Assembly (NCBI RefSeq): GCF_014170375.1
Contig: NZ_LZZW01000024.1
Span: 1 to 64,000, forward strand
Direction: 5' to 3'
Origin: Variovorax sp. UMC13
GTDB lineage: Bacteria; Pseudomonadota; Gammaproteobacteria; Burkholderiales; Burkholderiaceae_C
Length of the DNA: 64,000 bases
In this document: piece after piece, positions 1 through 8,447 of the stretch
How positions within the stretch are numbered: the first letter of the stretch is position 1
Layout: every line of letters starts with the position of its first letter
Translations under genes and position numbers: made by a program
The notes under the pieces: generated by a model
Told to the model about the DNA's origin: nothing
Database searches by the model: none
What the model saw: the letters and a program-made list of their open reading frames with translations, nothing else

Positions 1-100
1 CACCCCCACCACACGCAGCCAAAGCCGCAATCAGCGCAGCGCAGCCCAGCGCGCGTCCCCACGATCTCGACGAACTCATCTTCAGCAACCTTTTTTTCAT
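1..100 (-). CDS. Lipoprotein, N-terminal fragment (runs off the window)
   Basis: Only the first 33 codons are present; the rest lies before position 1. The ATG at 100-98 opens MKKRLLKMSSS, followed by a hydrophobic stretch ending in a lipobox (LAAC) and a Gly-rich linker. This is a textbook signal peptidase II signal, so the product should be a lipid-anchored envelope protein. Nothing of the mature domain is visible, so no function can be given. The 150 bases upstream (101-250) separate it from the stop of the SDR gene on the same strand and must hold its promoter. I see no clear -35/-10 pair there. A run of seven A residues sits within the Lys codons at the start. Confidence 0.7.
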   Translation of the reverse strand, partial: MKKRLLKMSSSRSWGRALGCAALIAALAACGGG

Positions 101-250
101 GTCGTTATGACCGCCAGGACAGCACGGCTGCCTGCGGCGGCCGCGAATCTTAGTGAGCGCACATGAAAGTAAGAAGATGTTTATTGCAATGGATTTTGCT
201 GGGCCATAGCTTTGCCGGATGAGTCTGCGTCGGACACCGCGGTCCACGCT

Positions 251-1213
251 TCAACCCTGGGCATCTTCCATCTCGAAGGCCGGCACCCACCGGCCATCGA
301 CGTCGGTAAAGCCGTACGCGGTCGCGAGGTCGGCCACGCGCAGCACCTGGCCGGTGCGGGCGATCACCGCCGGGTCGGCCGCCAGTGCGGCCACGGCGCG
401 GCCCAGGTAGCGGGGCGACTCGGTGCGCGCCAGCGCGGGCCGCTCGGTCCAGTGCGCCTCGTCGGTCTGGTGACCGGCCAACACGAACTCGGTGCGCATC
501 CAGCCCGGCGACACGGCCAGCGAGGTGACCTGGTGCGCGCGCAGCTCCTGCGCCATGCCGAAAGCCAGTCGGGTCATCGCGGCCTTGGCCAGGTCGTAGT
601 ACAGGTTGCCGGCGATGTAGTGGCCGCGGTCCCAGAAGGTGGTGGTCACGATCAGGCCGCCGCGCTGCGCCACCATCCGTGGCGCCGCATGGCGGCTGGC
701 CAGCAGGTGGTGGCGCACACCGTGCTCGAACATCGACTCCCAGCTCGACGACAGCGGCCGGGTCCAGAACGGCGCATCGAACACGCCGTCGAAGCTCTGG
801 TGCCCGCCCCAGGCGTTGTTCACCAGCAGGTCGAGCCGGCTCTGCTCGCGCTGCACCCGCTCGAACAGCGCCGCCACCTCGTCGTCCCGGCCGTGGTCGC
901 AGGCCACGGCGATGCCTCGCCCGCCCGCTTGCGCGACCTCCTCGGCGGTCGCGTCGATGCTGCCCGGCAGCGTCGCCAGTTGCGACGGCGCGAGCAGCTG
1001 TTCGTAGCCGGCGGCCGGCCGCTCGCGCGTGCTGCGGCCGGTGACATAGACCGTGGCGCCGGCCGCGCCCAGTTCGATCGCGATGCCGCGCCCGGCGCCG
1101 CGGCTGGCGCCGGTGACCACGGCCACGCGGCCGGCCAGGGGACGATGGGAGGGGGCATGGGGTTCCTTCGCAGCGGTCAGCCGGATCGAAACAGGTCTGG
1201 GGCCCGTGCGCAA
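251..1213 (-). CDS. SDR family oxidoreductase (DHRS1-like)
   Basis: A short-chain dehydrogenase/reductase of 320 aa. Near residue 33 it has the dinucleotide-binding motif TGASRGAGRG, then NNAWGG, and the active-site YxxxK as YYDLAKAA. The C-terminal part carries SPGWMRTEF, typical of the family. The product should be a cytoplasmic NAD(P)-dependent oxidoreductase; the substrate cannot be read from sequence. NNAWGG and a tail longer than usual recall the DHRS1-like subgroup. The start is uncertain: the frame opens with TTG at 1213 and I find no in-frame ATG or GTG before the Rossmann motif. The gene diverges from the autotransporter, and their promoters would share about 85 bases. Confidence 0.85.
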   Translation of the reverse strand: MRTGPRPVSIRLTAAKEPHAPSHRPLAGRVAVVTGASRGAGRGIAIELGAAGATVYVTGRSTRERPAAGYEQLLAPSQLATLPGSIDATAEEVAQAGGRGIAVACDHGRDDEVAALFERVQREQSRLDLLVNNAWGGHQSFDGVFDAPFWTRPLSSSWESMFEHGVRHHLLASRHAAPRMVAQRGGLIVTTTFWDRGHYIAGNLYYDLAKAAMTRLAFGMAQELRAHQVTSLAVSPGWMRTEFVLAGHQTDEAHWTERPALARTESPRYLGRAVAALAADPAVIARTGQVLRVADLATAYGFTDVDGRWVPAFEMEDAQG

Positions 1214-1298
1214 CCCGGAAATTCCAATGGTGTCTCAATTGTTAACGAGCACTCACAATGCAGCGACCATCCTGGCCGCGACACCTTGAGGAGCCCTC

Positions 1299-3944
1299 AT
1301 GCCCGTTGACACGCAGCGCCTTCCCCTCCCCCTCACCACGACGCGCCGACCTGGAGGAAGACCGCGGGCCACGGTGGCCGCCGCACTGGCCGCCCTCACG
1401 GGACTGGCCGGCGGCACGGCCGAAGCCGCCTGCGGTCCCACGCTCTTCCCCGGCACCGGCGACAGCGTGGTCTGCCAGGGCAGCACCACCGGCGCGACCA
1501 ACGTGCAGGCCGCGCCGGGCAGCACCGAGGTCACGATCACCGTCGACACCGGCGCCTCGCTGAGCACCAACGCCACCCAGGCGCTGGTGGTGGGCGACCG
1601 CAGCCGCATCACCAACAACGGCAGCATCACGGTCTCGGGCGGCGCGGGCGCCGCGCGGGCCGCCATGGCCGCGACCGGTGACGACAACGTGCTCACGAAC
1701 AACGGCAGCATCCGCACCACCAGCGGCGGCACCGCGGGCATGGCCACGCCCTCGGGCAGCAGCACGCGCAGCACGCTGACCAACACCGGCAGCATCGCGA
1801 CCACCGGCGGCAGCTCGCACGGCATCTTCACCTTCGGTCCGGGCAACACCGTGAGCAACAGCGGCAGCATCACGGTCAGCGGTACCGCCTCCAAGGGCGT
1901 GTACCTGCAGGGCGGCAACGGGGTGGCCAACGTATTGGTCAACACCGGCACCATTCGAGCCCTGGGCGCCAACACCTCGGCCACCGCGGGCTTCGCCGAC
2001 GCGGTGCATGCCAACACCGTGGGCGCCGCCAGCTTCTTCTCGCGGGTGGAGAACCGCGCGGGCGGCGTGATCTCGAGCGCGAGTTCCTACGGCTACCGCG
2101 GGCAGAACGGCAACGACGTGCTGGTCAACGCCGGCCTGATCGAAGGCGCCGGCGGCGCGGCGCAGGACGGCGCGATCTTCATGGGCCCGCTGGGCACGGG
2201 CACGCTGATCCTGCAGACCGGCTCGGCGATCCGCGGCGCGGCCGACGGCGGCGGCGCGCGCAGCGACACCTTCCTCGAAGGCAGCGGCACGGTCGACAAC
2301 ACCTTCCGCAACTTCCAGAACCTCACGATGCGTGGCAGCGACTGGCGCTGGAGCACCGACGCCAGCTTCGCCAACAGCATCCGCGTCGAGAGCGGCCGCT
2401 TCGAAGTGACCGGCACACTGAGCAGCCCCGGCATCACCGTGCTGCCCGGCACGGTGGTCGCGGGCACCGGCACCTTCGCGGACAACGTGAGCAACCAGGG
2501 CAGCTGGCAGCCCGGGCCCGGCGCGGGCAACGGCTACGGCGCACTCACGGTGCGTGGCAACTACGTGGGCAGCGGCGCGCTGCTGCAGGTCCACAGCGTG
2601 CTCGGCAGTGACGGCTCGCCGGCCGACCGGCTGGTGATCGACGGCGGCACGGCCTCGGGCGACACGCGCATCCAGGTCCTCAACCGCGGCGGCGCCGGCG
2701 CGGCGACCGTGGCCGACGGCATCGTGCTGGTGCAGGCCGTCAACGGCGCGCGCACCACCGCGAATGCCTTCGCGCTCGCGCAGCCGGTCGAGGCCGGCGC
2801 CTATGCCTACCGCCTGTTCCGTGGCGGCGCCAGCGCTTCGACCGGCGACGCCGCGCAGAGCTGGTATCTGCGCACCAACGCACTGGCCGTGGGCGGCACC
2901 GTGGTCGGCTCGCCCGAGGAAGCCGCGACCGTGATCGCCGAGGCCGCCGCCGCCAATCCCGCCGCGCCGCCGCTGTCGGTGGCACCCGTCACGCTGTACC
3001 GGCCCGAGGTCGCGCTCTACAGCACGATCCCGATCGTCGTGCGCCAGCTCGGCATCGCGCAGCTCGGCAGCTTCAACGAGCGCCAGGGCGACACCGGCCT
3101 GCTGCTGCGCGACGCCAACGCGCCCGCCTCCTGGGCCCGCGTCTTCGGGCAGCGCACGAAGCAACAGCTCGATGGCGACACGCGCCCGCAGTTCGACGGT
3201 ACGCTGAGCGGGCTGCAGCTCGGGCACGACCTGCTCTCGCGCCGCGGCGACGGCGGCAGCAGCGACCGCGCCGGGCTGATGGCCGGCTACACCCGCGGCA
3301 GCGGCGACGCGAGCGGCATGGCCGACGGCGCGACCAAGACCAAGGTCGGCCAGCTGGTGGTCGAGGGCTACAGCCTGGGCGCCTACTGGACCCACATCGG
3401 CGCCACGGGCTGGTACAGCGATGCGGTGCTCATGGGCACGCGCTACAAGGCCGATGCGCTGTCGACGCTGGGCCGGGGCGGCAAGCCACGCGGCGACCTG
3501 TTCACCGCCTCGATCGAGGCCGGCTATCCGGTGGCGCTGGGCGGCAGCGCGGTGCTCGAACCGCAGGCCCAGCTCATCTGGCAGCGCAGTTCGCTCGACG
3601 ACATCGACGACGGCATCGCCACCGTCCGCTTCGACCACGACAACGCGGTGATGGCGCGGCTGGGCGCGCGGCTGCATGGCACGGTCGGCGCCACCGGCAG
3701 CTGGAAGCCCTACCTCAAGCTCAACCTGTGGCATACGCTGCGCGGCAGCACCGACGCGGTGTTCGGCGCCGGCGACACGGTACGGACGCAGCGCAACGCC
3801 AGCGCGCTCGAGCTGGGCGCGGGCATCACGGGCCAGGTCGGCAGCGCGGTCTCGCTGTACGCCGGCCTGTCGGCCACGCGCGCGCTGGGCGCCACGGAAC
3901 TGCGCAGCGTGCAGGGCCAGCTGGGGCTTCGGGTCCACTGGTAG
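1299..3944 (+). CDS. Autotransporter (type V secretion) with PATR-type passenger repeats
   Basis: 881 aa. Residues 1-43 form a long signal peptide with a hydrophobic core ending near AEAA. Residues 100-220 hold an imperfect repeated unit of the kind ITNNGSITVSGG, LTNNGSIRT, LTNTGSIATTG, VSNSGSITVSG, as in beta-helical passengers with PATR-like repeats. From about residue 565 the sequence turns into an outer-membrane beta-barrel, starting YRPEVALYS with the conserved WARVFGQ, and it ends in a terminal aromatic residue (RVHW) as expected for BAM recognition. GAGGAG 8 bases before the ATG is a good ribosome site. No catalytic motif is visible in the passenger, so a role in adhesion or surface structure is inference. 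It stands alone, without a partner gene. Confidence 0.88.
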   Translation: MPVDTQRLPLPLTTTRRPGGRPRATVAAALAALTGLAGGTAEAACGPTLFPGTGDSVVCQGSTTGATNVQAAPGSTEVTITVDTGASLSTNATQALVVGDRSRITNNGSITVSGGAGAARAAMAATGDDNVLTNNGSIRTTSGGTAGMATPSGSSTRSTLTNTGSIATTGGSSHGIFTFGPGNTVSNSGSITVSGTASKGVYLQGGNGVANVLVNTGTIRALGANTSATAGFADAVHANTVGAASFFSRVENRAGGVISSASSYGYRGQNGNDVLVNAGLIEGAGGAAQDGAIFMGPLGTGTLILQTGSAIRGAADGGGARSDTFLEGSGTVDNTFRNFQNLTMRGSDWRWSTDASFANSIRVESGRFEVTGTLSSPGITVLPGTVVAGTGTFADNVSNQGSWQPGPGAGNGYGALTVRGNYVGSGALLQVHSVLGSDGSPADRLVIDGGTASGDTRIQVLNRGGAGAATVADGIVLVQAVNGARTTANAFALAQPVEAGAYAYRLFRGGASASTGDAAQSWYLRTNALAVGGTVVGSPEEAATVIAEAAAANPAAPPLSVAPVTLYRPEVALYSTIPIVVRQLGIAQLGSFNERQGDTGLLLRDANAPASWARVFGQRTKQQLDGDTRPQFDGTLSGLQLGHDLLSRRGDGGSSDRAGLMAGYTRGSGDASGMADGATKTKVGQLVVEGYSLGAYWTHIGATGWYSDAVLMGTRYKADALSTLGRGGKPRGDLFTASIEAGYPVALGGSAVLEPQAQLIWQRSSLDDIDDGIATVRFDHDNAVMARLGARLHGTVGATGSWKPYLKLNLWHTLRGSTDAVFGAGDTVRTQRNASALELGAGITGQVGSAVSLYAGLSATRALGATELRSVQGQLGLRVHW

Positions 3945-4069
3945 GGACGCCCGGGCGCCGCGATTGTTGGCGCCGGGGAAACACACTGGGGCCGTCCGGT
4001 GGCTTGGTCTGAAGCGCCGCGGTGCCCACACTCCAGGGTTTGCACATACGCCCCTCGGAGCCCCTCCCC

Positions 4070-5305
4070 GTGTCCCCTTCCTGCACCACCTGCGACGACA
4101 GCGTCGCCACCCCGGCGCTCGCGCCCGCCGCCGCGGCGCCCCGCTCGGCCTGGCTCGCGGTCGGCTCGATCGCCGTGGGCACCTTCGTGATGGTCACGAC
4201 CGAGTTCCTGCCGGTCGGCCTGCTCACCGACATCGCGCGTGGCCTGAACGTGTCCGACGGCACCGCGGGCCTGATGGTCACGATGCCGGGCGTGCTGGCC
4301 GCCTTCGCCGCGCCGGCGCTGACCGTGGCCGCGGGCCGGCTCGACCGGCGCACCGTGGTGCTGGCGCTGACGGCGCTGCTGCTGGTGTCGAACCTGCTGG
4401 CCGCCTTCGCGCCCAGCTTCTCGACCATGCTGGTGGCGCGCCTGCTGCTGGGCCTGTGCGTGGGCGGCTTCTGGTCCTTCGCGCCGGCCGTGGGCACGCA
4501 GCTGGTGCCGCCGGCCGACCAGCCGCGCGCGATGTCGATGATCCTGGCCGGCATCTCGGTGGGCACAGTGCTCGGCGTGCCGGCCGGCGCGCTGCTGGGC
4601 AGCATCGCGGGCTGGCGCTCGGCCTTCGCGGCCTCGGCGCTGCTGACCGCGGTGGTGCTGGCGGTGCAGCTGTGGCTGCTGCCCGCGCTGCCGGCGCTGC
4701 GCGCCATCCGGCCGCGCGACCTGCTCACGCCGCTGACGCGCCGCCTGGCGGCCGTCGGCCTGGCCGCGGTGGTGCTGATGGTGGCCGGGCACTTCGCGGC
4801 CTACACCTACCTCAAGCCGCTGCTGCAACAGATCTTCGGCCTCTCGCCGGCACTGGTCACGGCCCTGCTGCTGGTCTACGGCGCGGCGGGCTTCGTGGGC
4901 AACTTCATCGGCGGGCGCATCGTGGCGCGCAGCCCGCTGACGGCGGTGATGGCCACCGCCCTGCTGCTGGCAGCTTCGCTGGCCGTCTCGACATTGATCG
5001 GCGCGGGCGTGGCCGCGGGTGCGGTGGTGGTGCTGGCCTGGGGCGTGGCCTTCGGCATGGTGCCGGTCTCGGCTACGGGCTGGATGCTCAAGGCGCTGCC
5101 CGAGGCGCCGGAAGCAGGCCAGGCCATGCTGGTCACGGCCTTCCAGGTCGCGATCGCCTCGGGCGCGCTGCTGGGCGGCCTGGCGGTCGACGGCCGGGGC
5201 ATCGCGAGCGCGATGCTGCTGGGCAGCGTGCTGGTGCTCGCAGCCGCCGCGGTGGCGGCCGTGCTGGGGCGCGCGCCGCGCGCCGCCGCGCTCAGCGCCC
5301 CTTGA
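4070..5305 (+). CDS. MFS transporter, DHA1/sugar-efflux-like
   Basis: About 411 aa with twelve predicted membrane helices from residue ~28 onward. VVTTEFLPVGLL-like sequence in helix 1 (VTTEFLPVGLLTDIA) and AGRLDRRTVV between helices 2 and 3 are typical of the DHA1 drug/sugar-efflux group (YdhP/NepI/SetA relatives). It should be an inner-membrane proton-driven exporter; the substrate is not readable. I prefer the GTG at 4070 because GGAG lies 9 bases upstream; another GTG at 4022 would add 16 residues. The last 14 bases overlap the convergent FKBP gene. Confidence 0.85.
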   Translation: MSPSCTTCDDSVATPALAPAAAAPRSAWLAVGSIAVGTFVMVTTEFLPVGLLTDIARGLNVSDGTAGLMVTMPGVLAAFAAPALTVAAGRLDRRTVVLALTALLLVSNLLAAFAPSFSTMLVARLLLGLCVGGFWSFAPAVGTQLVPPADQPRAMSMILAGISVGTVLGVPAGALLGSIAGWRSAFAASALLTAVVLAVQLWLLPALPALRAIRPRDLLTPLTRRLAAVGLAAVVLMVAGHFAAYTYLKPLLQQIFGLSPALVTALLLVYGAAGFVGNFIGGRIVARSPLTAVMATALLLAASLAVSTLIGAGVAAGAVVVLAWGVAFGMVPVSATGWMLKALPEAPEAGQAMLVTAFQVAIASGALLGGLAVDGRGIASAMLLGSVLVLAAAAVAAVLGRAPRAAALSAP

Positions 5306-5696
5306 CCGAGATCAGCTCGACCTCGAAGTTGAGCGTGGCGTTGGGCGGGATCACGCCGCCCGCGCCGCGCGCACCGTAGGCGATGGCCGGCGGGCACACC
5401 AGCTTGGCCTTGCCGCCGGGCTTCATCTTCTGCACGCCTTCGGTCCAGCAGGCGATCACGCCCGACAGCGGAAACTCGATCGGCTCGCCGCGCTTGTAGG
5501 AGCTGTCGAACTCCTTGCCGCTGTCGGGGAAGGTGCCGCGGTAGTGCACCTTGACGGTGTCGCTGGCCGTGGGCGAGGCGCCGGTGCCGTCCTTGAGCGA
5601 CTGGTAGATCAGGCCGCTGGGCGTGGTGACCGGCGCGCTCTGGGCGAAGGCGGCCGAGGAAAGGCACAGGAGGGAAGCACACAGCAGAAATCGCAC
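5292..5696 (-). CDS. Secreted FKBP-type peptidyl-prolyl cis-trans isomerase
   Basis: 134 aa. Residues 1-19 are a signal peptide ending AFAQ, so the enzyme should act in the periplasm. The rest is a single FKBP domain: the strands around VKVHYRGTFPDSGKEFDSSY, the loop GVIACWTEGVQKMKPGGKAKL and the YGARGAGGVIPPNATLNFEVELISV ending match the family. It should catalyse prolyl isomerisation during envelope protein folding. The N-terminal dimerisation domain of FkpA/Mip types is missing, so this is the minimal form. It ends convergently inside the last codons of the MFS gene. Confidence 0.9.
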   Translation of the reverse strand: MRFLLCASLLCLSSAAFAQSAPVTTPSGLIYQSLKDGTGASPTASDTVKVHYRGTFPDSGKEFDSSYKRGEPIEFPLSGVIACWTEGVQKMKPGGKAKLVCPPAIAYGARGAGGVIPPNATLNFEVELISVKGR

Positions 5697-5835
5697 GGGG
5701 TTGTCCTTGGAGGGATGAAAGCCCCATTATTGCGGGCTGGCGTTGCGCCACCACAGGCAGGCGCGGCGGCGGCTGACAGGGCCGGCGCCCGGCAGCGTGT
5801 CTAGTCGAGGCTTGGATCAATTTCTGGAGAACCCG

Positions 5836-6084
5836 ATGAAGAAAATGCTGTTCGTGCTCGCTGCCTCCCTCACCGTTTTGACCGCCGGCGCACAGGTCGG
5901 CAAGGCCGCCTCGGAAGCCACCGACGCCGCCAAGCACAAGATCGACGAGAAGCGCGCCGACAACGAGGCCAAGAAGAGCGGACCGGTGGGCAAGGCGGTC
6001 AACAACGTCAAGTCGGGCTACCACAAGAACCGTTCGCAGAACTCCGCCGACAAGGCCAAGAAGGCCTTGAAGGACGCGGGCTGA
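5836..6084 (+). CDS. Small basic exported protein of unknown function
   Basis: 82 aa. The start is ATG 5836 with GGAGA 6 bases upstream. A signal peptide (MKKMLFVLAASLTVLTAGAQ) is followed by about 60 residues rich in Lys, Ala, Asp and Asn with no Cys (DAAKHKIDEKRADNEAKK, KAKKALKDAG). The pattern suggests an amphipathic helical or disordered polypeptide in the periplasm. I do not recognise a family. It lies upstream of and co-directional with the DUF6279-like lipoprotein, with 28 bases between them, so the two may be co-transcribed. Nothing here supports a specific function. Confidence 0.7.
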   Translation: MKKMLFVLAASLTVLTAGAQVGKAASEATDAAKHKIDEKRADNEAKKSGPVGKAVNNVKSGYHKNRSQNSADKAKKALKDAG

Positions 6085-6112
6085 TCCTTCCCCTTCCCCA
6101 GCAGGCACGTCC

Positions 6113-7042
6113 TTGAAGCGACCGCGGCTCTGGCCCCTGGCCCGGTGGTCGAGGGTCGGTTGCGCGCTGCTCCTGGGCGCGGCACTGGCGGGATGCAGCG
6201 CCGTCAAGCTGGCCTACAACAACCTGCCTGAACTTGGCTACTGGTGGCTCGACGGCTATGTGGACTTCAACAGCGGCCAGACGCCCAGGGTGCGCGAACA
6301 ACTCGCGGCGCTGCTGGAAAGCCATCGGCGCAACGAGCTGCCGAAGTTCCAGTCGCTGCTCGAGAAGGCCGCGGCCCAGGCACCGACCGACGTGACGGCC
6401 TCGGAAGTCTGCGCGGTCGGCGACGAGGTCCGGGATCGCCTGCTCGCCACGGCACTCGAGGCCTCGCAAGCTGGCGCCGAACTGGTGGCCAGTCTCGACG
6501 AGACGCAGCTGCGCCAGGTCGAGCGCAAGTACGCGAAGAACAATGCGACCTATGCACGCGACTGGCTGGAACGCAGCGTGGCGCAGCAGCACCAGAAGCG
6601 CTACCAGGACTTCCTCGACCGCAGCGAGGATTTCTACGGTTCGCTCGACAGCGCCCAGCGCCAGTGGCTGCGCGAAGCGGTGGACCGCTCGATCTTCGAC
6701 CCGCGCCGCGTCGACGCCGAGCGGCGCCAGCGGCAGCAGGAGTCGCTGGCGCTGCTGCGGCGCTTCAGCCGGCAGGCGGCGCCGGTGCCCGAGGTGCGCG
6801 CCGCCATCGACGCCTACGCGCAACGCGTCGCGCATCCGCCGGCCGGGCCGTGGCAGGCCTACCAGCAGGCCCTGCTGCAGGAAAGCTGCGCCAACATCGC
6901 GGCGCTGCACCAGCTCACGCGCCCGGACCAGCGCGAACGCGCCGCACGCCGGCTGATGGGCTACGCACGGGATGTGCGCGAGCTGATCGCCACGCCGCGT
7001 GCCACCCCGTCGCGCCTGCCGTCGGAACAGCTCGCGCCCTGA
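6113..7042 (+). CDS. DUF6279-family lipoprotein
   Basis: 309 aa. A hydrophobic signal ends in the lipobox LAGC near residue 27, followed by SAVKLAYNNLPELGYWWLDGYVDF, the hallmark of the DUF6279 lipoproteins common in gamma- and beta-proteobacteria. The remainder is predicted all-helical and rich in Arg, Gln and Glu. It should be a periplasm-facing, membrane-anchored protein; its function is not known. The frame opens with TTG at 6113, and no ATG or GTG lies between it and the signal peptide. Its stop codon lies in a palindrome shared with the convergent gene at 7050-7763. Confidence 0.8.
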   Translation: MKRPRLWPLARWSRVGCALLLGAALAGCSAVKLAYNNLPELGYWWLDGYVDFNSGQTPRVREQLAALLESHRRNELPKFQSLLEKAAAQAPTDVTASEVCAVGDEVRDRLLATALEASQAGAELVASLDETQLRQVERKYAKNNATYARDWLERSVAQQHQKRYQDFLDRSEDFYGSLDSAQRQWLREAVDRSIFDPRRVDAERRQRQQESLALLRRFSRQAAPVPEVRAAIDAYAQRVAHPPAGPWQAYQQALLQESCANIAALHQLTRPDQRERAARRLMGYARDVRELIATPRATPSRLPSEQLAP

Positions 7043-7053
7043 GGCCGCCTCAG
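7039..7053. terminator. Hairpin holding both convergent stop codons
   Basis: CTGAGGC and GCCTCAG form a perfect 7-base inverted repeat around one base. The TGA of the lipoprotein gene (7040-7042) and the TGA of the opposite-strand gene (7050-7052) both lie inside it. There is no T-run, so intrinsic termination is unproven. Confidence 0.4.
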
Positions 7054-7763
7054 TGGCCGTTGGCGGCGGACTCGTCGCGCGCGGGGTCCGCGTGCGTGCC
7101 GAAGCCGCCGCCCATGCCGCCACCGCCCTGCCCACCGCCCCCTTTGGCTGCGCCCTTCGCCGCGCCGCCAGCCCCGGCCCGCCCGCTGCCGCCACTGACG
7201 CGCAGCGGCCCCTGCTTGGGAATGGCCAGCGAGGCCGGGATGACCTCGAGGTCGAGCACGTCGCGGATGAAGCCGCGCAGGGACGCGACCAGCGCGGCGG
7301 TCTCGATCGGCCGGCCCGCCACCATGTCGTTGGCTGCCTCGGCGGCCATGCGCACCTGTTCGTGCGTGCCCAGCAGGATCACGTCGGAGAGCGCCGCCTC
7401 GACCGCGTCGCGCACCCGGCGACGGCGGTCCGAGCCGGTGTCCTCGCGCACCGTCGGCGCCACGGCCGTCACGCCCTCCGCGGCATCGAGCGCCGCCTGC
7501 GCGGCACCGGCGCGCGCACGCAGTTCGCGCAGATGACTCGGGTCGACCGCCAGGTCGCCGGTGAACGAGCCGCCCAGCGTCTTGTAGGCCGCGATCAGCG
7601 TCTTGAGCCGCTCGTTGATCTGGCGGTTCTGCCGCTCGCGCCGCTGCTGCACGCTGTGCATCACGACCAGGCGGATGCCGACCGCGATCAGCGACACCAG
7701 CACCAGGCCGAGCAGCGTGGAGAGCAGGCCTTGCCAGGAGCTGAAGTCGAGGGCGTTGCGCAT
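7050..7763 (-). CDS. Membrane-anchored protein of unknown function with Gly-rich tail
   Basis: 237 aa. One membrane helix (about residues 12-34, GLLSTLLGLVLVSLIAVGIRLVV) is followed by a basic stretch (QQRRERQNRQINERLK) and a mostly helical soluble region to about residue 180. The tail is low-complexity Gly/Ala (GGGGQGGGGMGGG). The topology suggests a single-pass inner-membrane protein with a cytoplasmic body. I do not recognise the family. The gene diverges from the CMD-family gene at 7859 with 95 bases between them. Confidence 0.6.
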   Translation of the reverse strand: MRNALDFSSWQGLLSTLLGLVLVSLIAVGIRLVVMHSVQQRRERQNRQINERLKTLIAAYKTLGGSFTGDLAVDPSHLRELRARAGAAQAALDAAEGVTAVAPTVREDTGSDRRRRVRDAVEAALSDVILLGTHEQVRMAAEAANDMVAGRPIETAALVASLRGFIRDVLDLEVIPASLAIPKQGPLRVSGGSGRAGAGGAAKGAAKGGGGQGGGGMGGGFGTHADPARDESAANGH

Positions 7764-7858
7764 GGTGTCGGGTGGAGGCGAGTGGACGGTCCTCGAGGGT
7801 AGACCTAAAAGGGGCCTCCACGCTGCCTATGATGGGCGATCAAACGACGGAGACACCC

Positions 7859-8437
7859 ATGACATCACGCTACCCGCTGGCCGAACTGAAGGACCTGCCC
7901 GAGGACATCCGCACCGCCGTGCTCGCGGTCCAGGAGAAGGCCGGCTTCGTGCCCAACGTGTTCCTCGCGCTCGCGCGCCGACCGGCCGAATGGCGCGCCT
8001 TCTTCGCCTACCACGACGCGCTGATGCTCAAGGAGGAAGGCTCGCTGACCAAGGGCGACCGCGAGATGATCGTCACCACCACCAGCGCGGCCAACCAGTG
8101 CCTCTACTGCGTGGTGGCGCACGGCGCGCTGCTGCGCATCTACGAGAAGAAGCCGCTGGTGGCGGACCAGGTGGCGGTGAACTACCGCAAGGCCGACATC
8201 ACGCCGCGCCAGCGCGCGATGCTCGACTTCGCGATGAAGGTCTGCGACCGCTCGCACGAGGTCGACGACGCGGACTTCGCCGCGCTGCATGCGCACGGCT
8301 TCGACGACGAGGACATCTGGGACATCGGCGCGATCACGGCCTTCTTCGGGCTGTCGAACCGGATGGCGAGCTTCACCGGGATGCAGCCGAATCCAGAATT
8401 CTTCCTGATGGGCCGCCTGCCAAGAGAAAAGAAATAG
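7859..8437 (+). CDS. Carboxymuconolactone decarboxylase-family, peroxidase-related protein
   Basis: 192 aa in the AhpD/CMD fold. The centre carries the redox motif CLYCVVAHGA (CxxC followed by His), the signature of the peroxidase-related AhpD-like proteins. The N-terminus (YPLAELKDLPEDIRTAVLAVQEKAGFVPNVF) and C-terminus (ITAFFGLSNRMASFTGMQPNPEF) match the same subgroup. It is probably a cytoplasmic alkylhydroperoxidase-type thiol enzyme; the natural electron donor is not evident. I start at ATG 7859 because CGGAG lies 6 bases upstream; an upstream frame extension of 29 codons lacks a ribosome site. Confidence 0.85.
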   Translation: MTSRYPLAELKDLPEDIRTAVLAVQEKAGFVPNVFLALARRPAEWRAFFAYHDALMLKEEGSLTKGDREMIVTTTSAANQCLYCVVAHGALLRIYEKKPLVADQVAVNYRKADITPRQRAMLDFAMKVCDRSHEVDDADFAALHAHGFDDEDIWDIGAITAFFGLSNRMASFTGMQPNPEFFLMGRLPREKK

Positions 8438-8447
8438 CCAGCGCGAC

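Noticed and set aside
91..97. Seven-T run as a phase-variation slippage tract
   Set aside because: On the coding strand it is AAAAAAA in two Lys codons at a signal peptide start, which is common; seven bases is short for phase switching.
1600..1960. Repeats in the autotransporter as a variable-number tandem repeat
   Set aside because: They are alike only at protein level (NNGSITVSG type) with irregular spacing and no exact DNA unit.
3954..3980. GGCGCC-N9-GGCGCC downstream of the autotransporter as a terminator
   Set aside because: The stem is only six pairs with mismatches beyond, without a T-run; too weak to annotate.
1242..4031. A 929-codon open frame opposite the autotransporter
   Set aside because: It reads as His/Arg/Gly/Ala-rich low-complexity sequence, the usual mirror of a GC-rich gene; the plus strand gives signal peptide, repeats and barrel.
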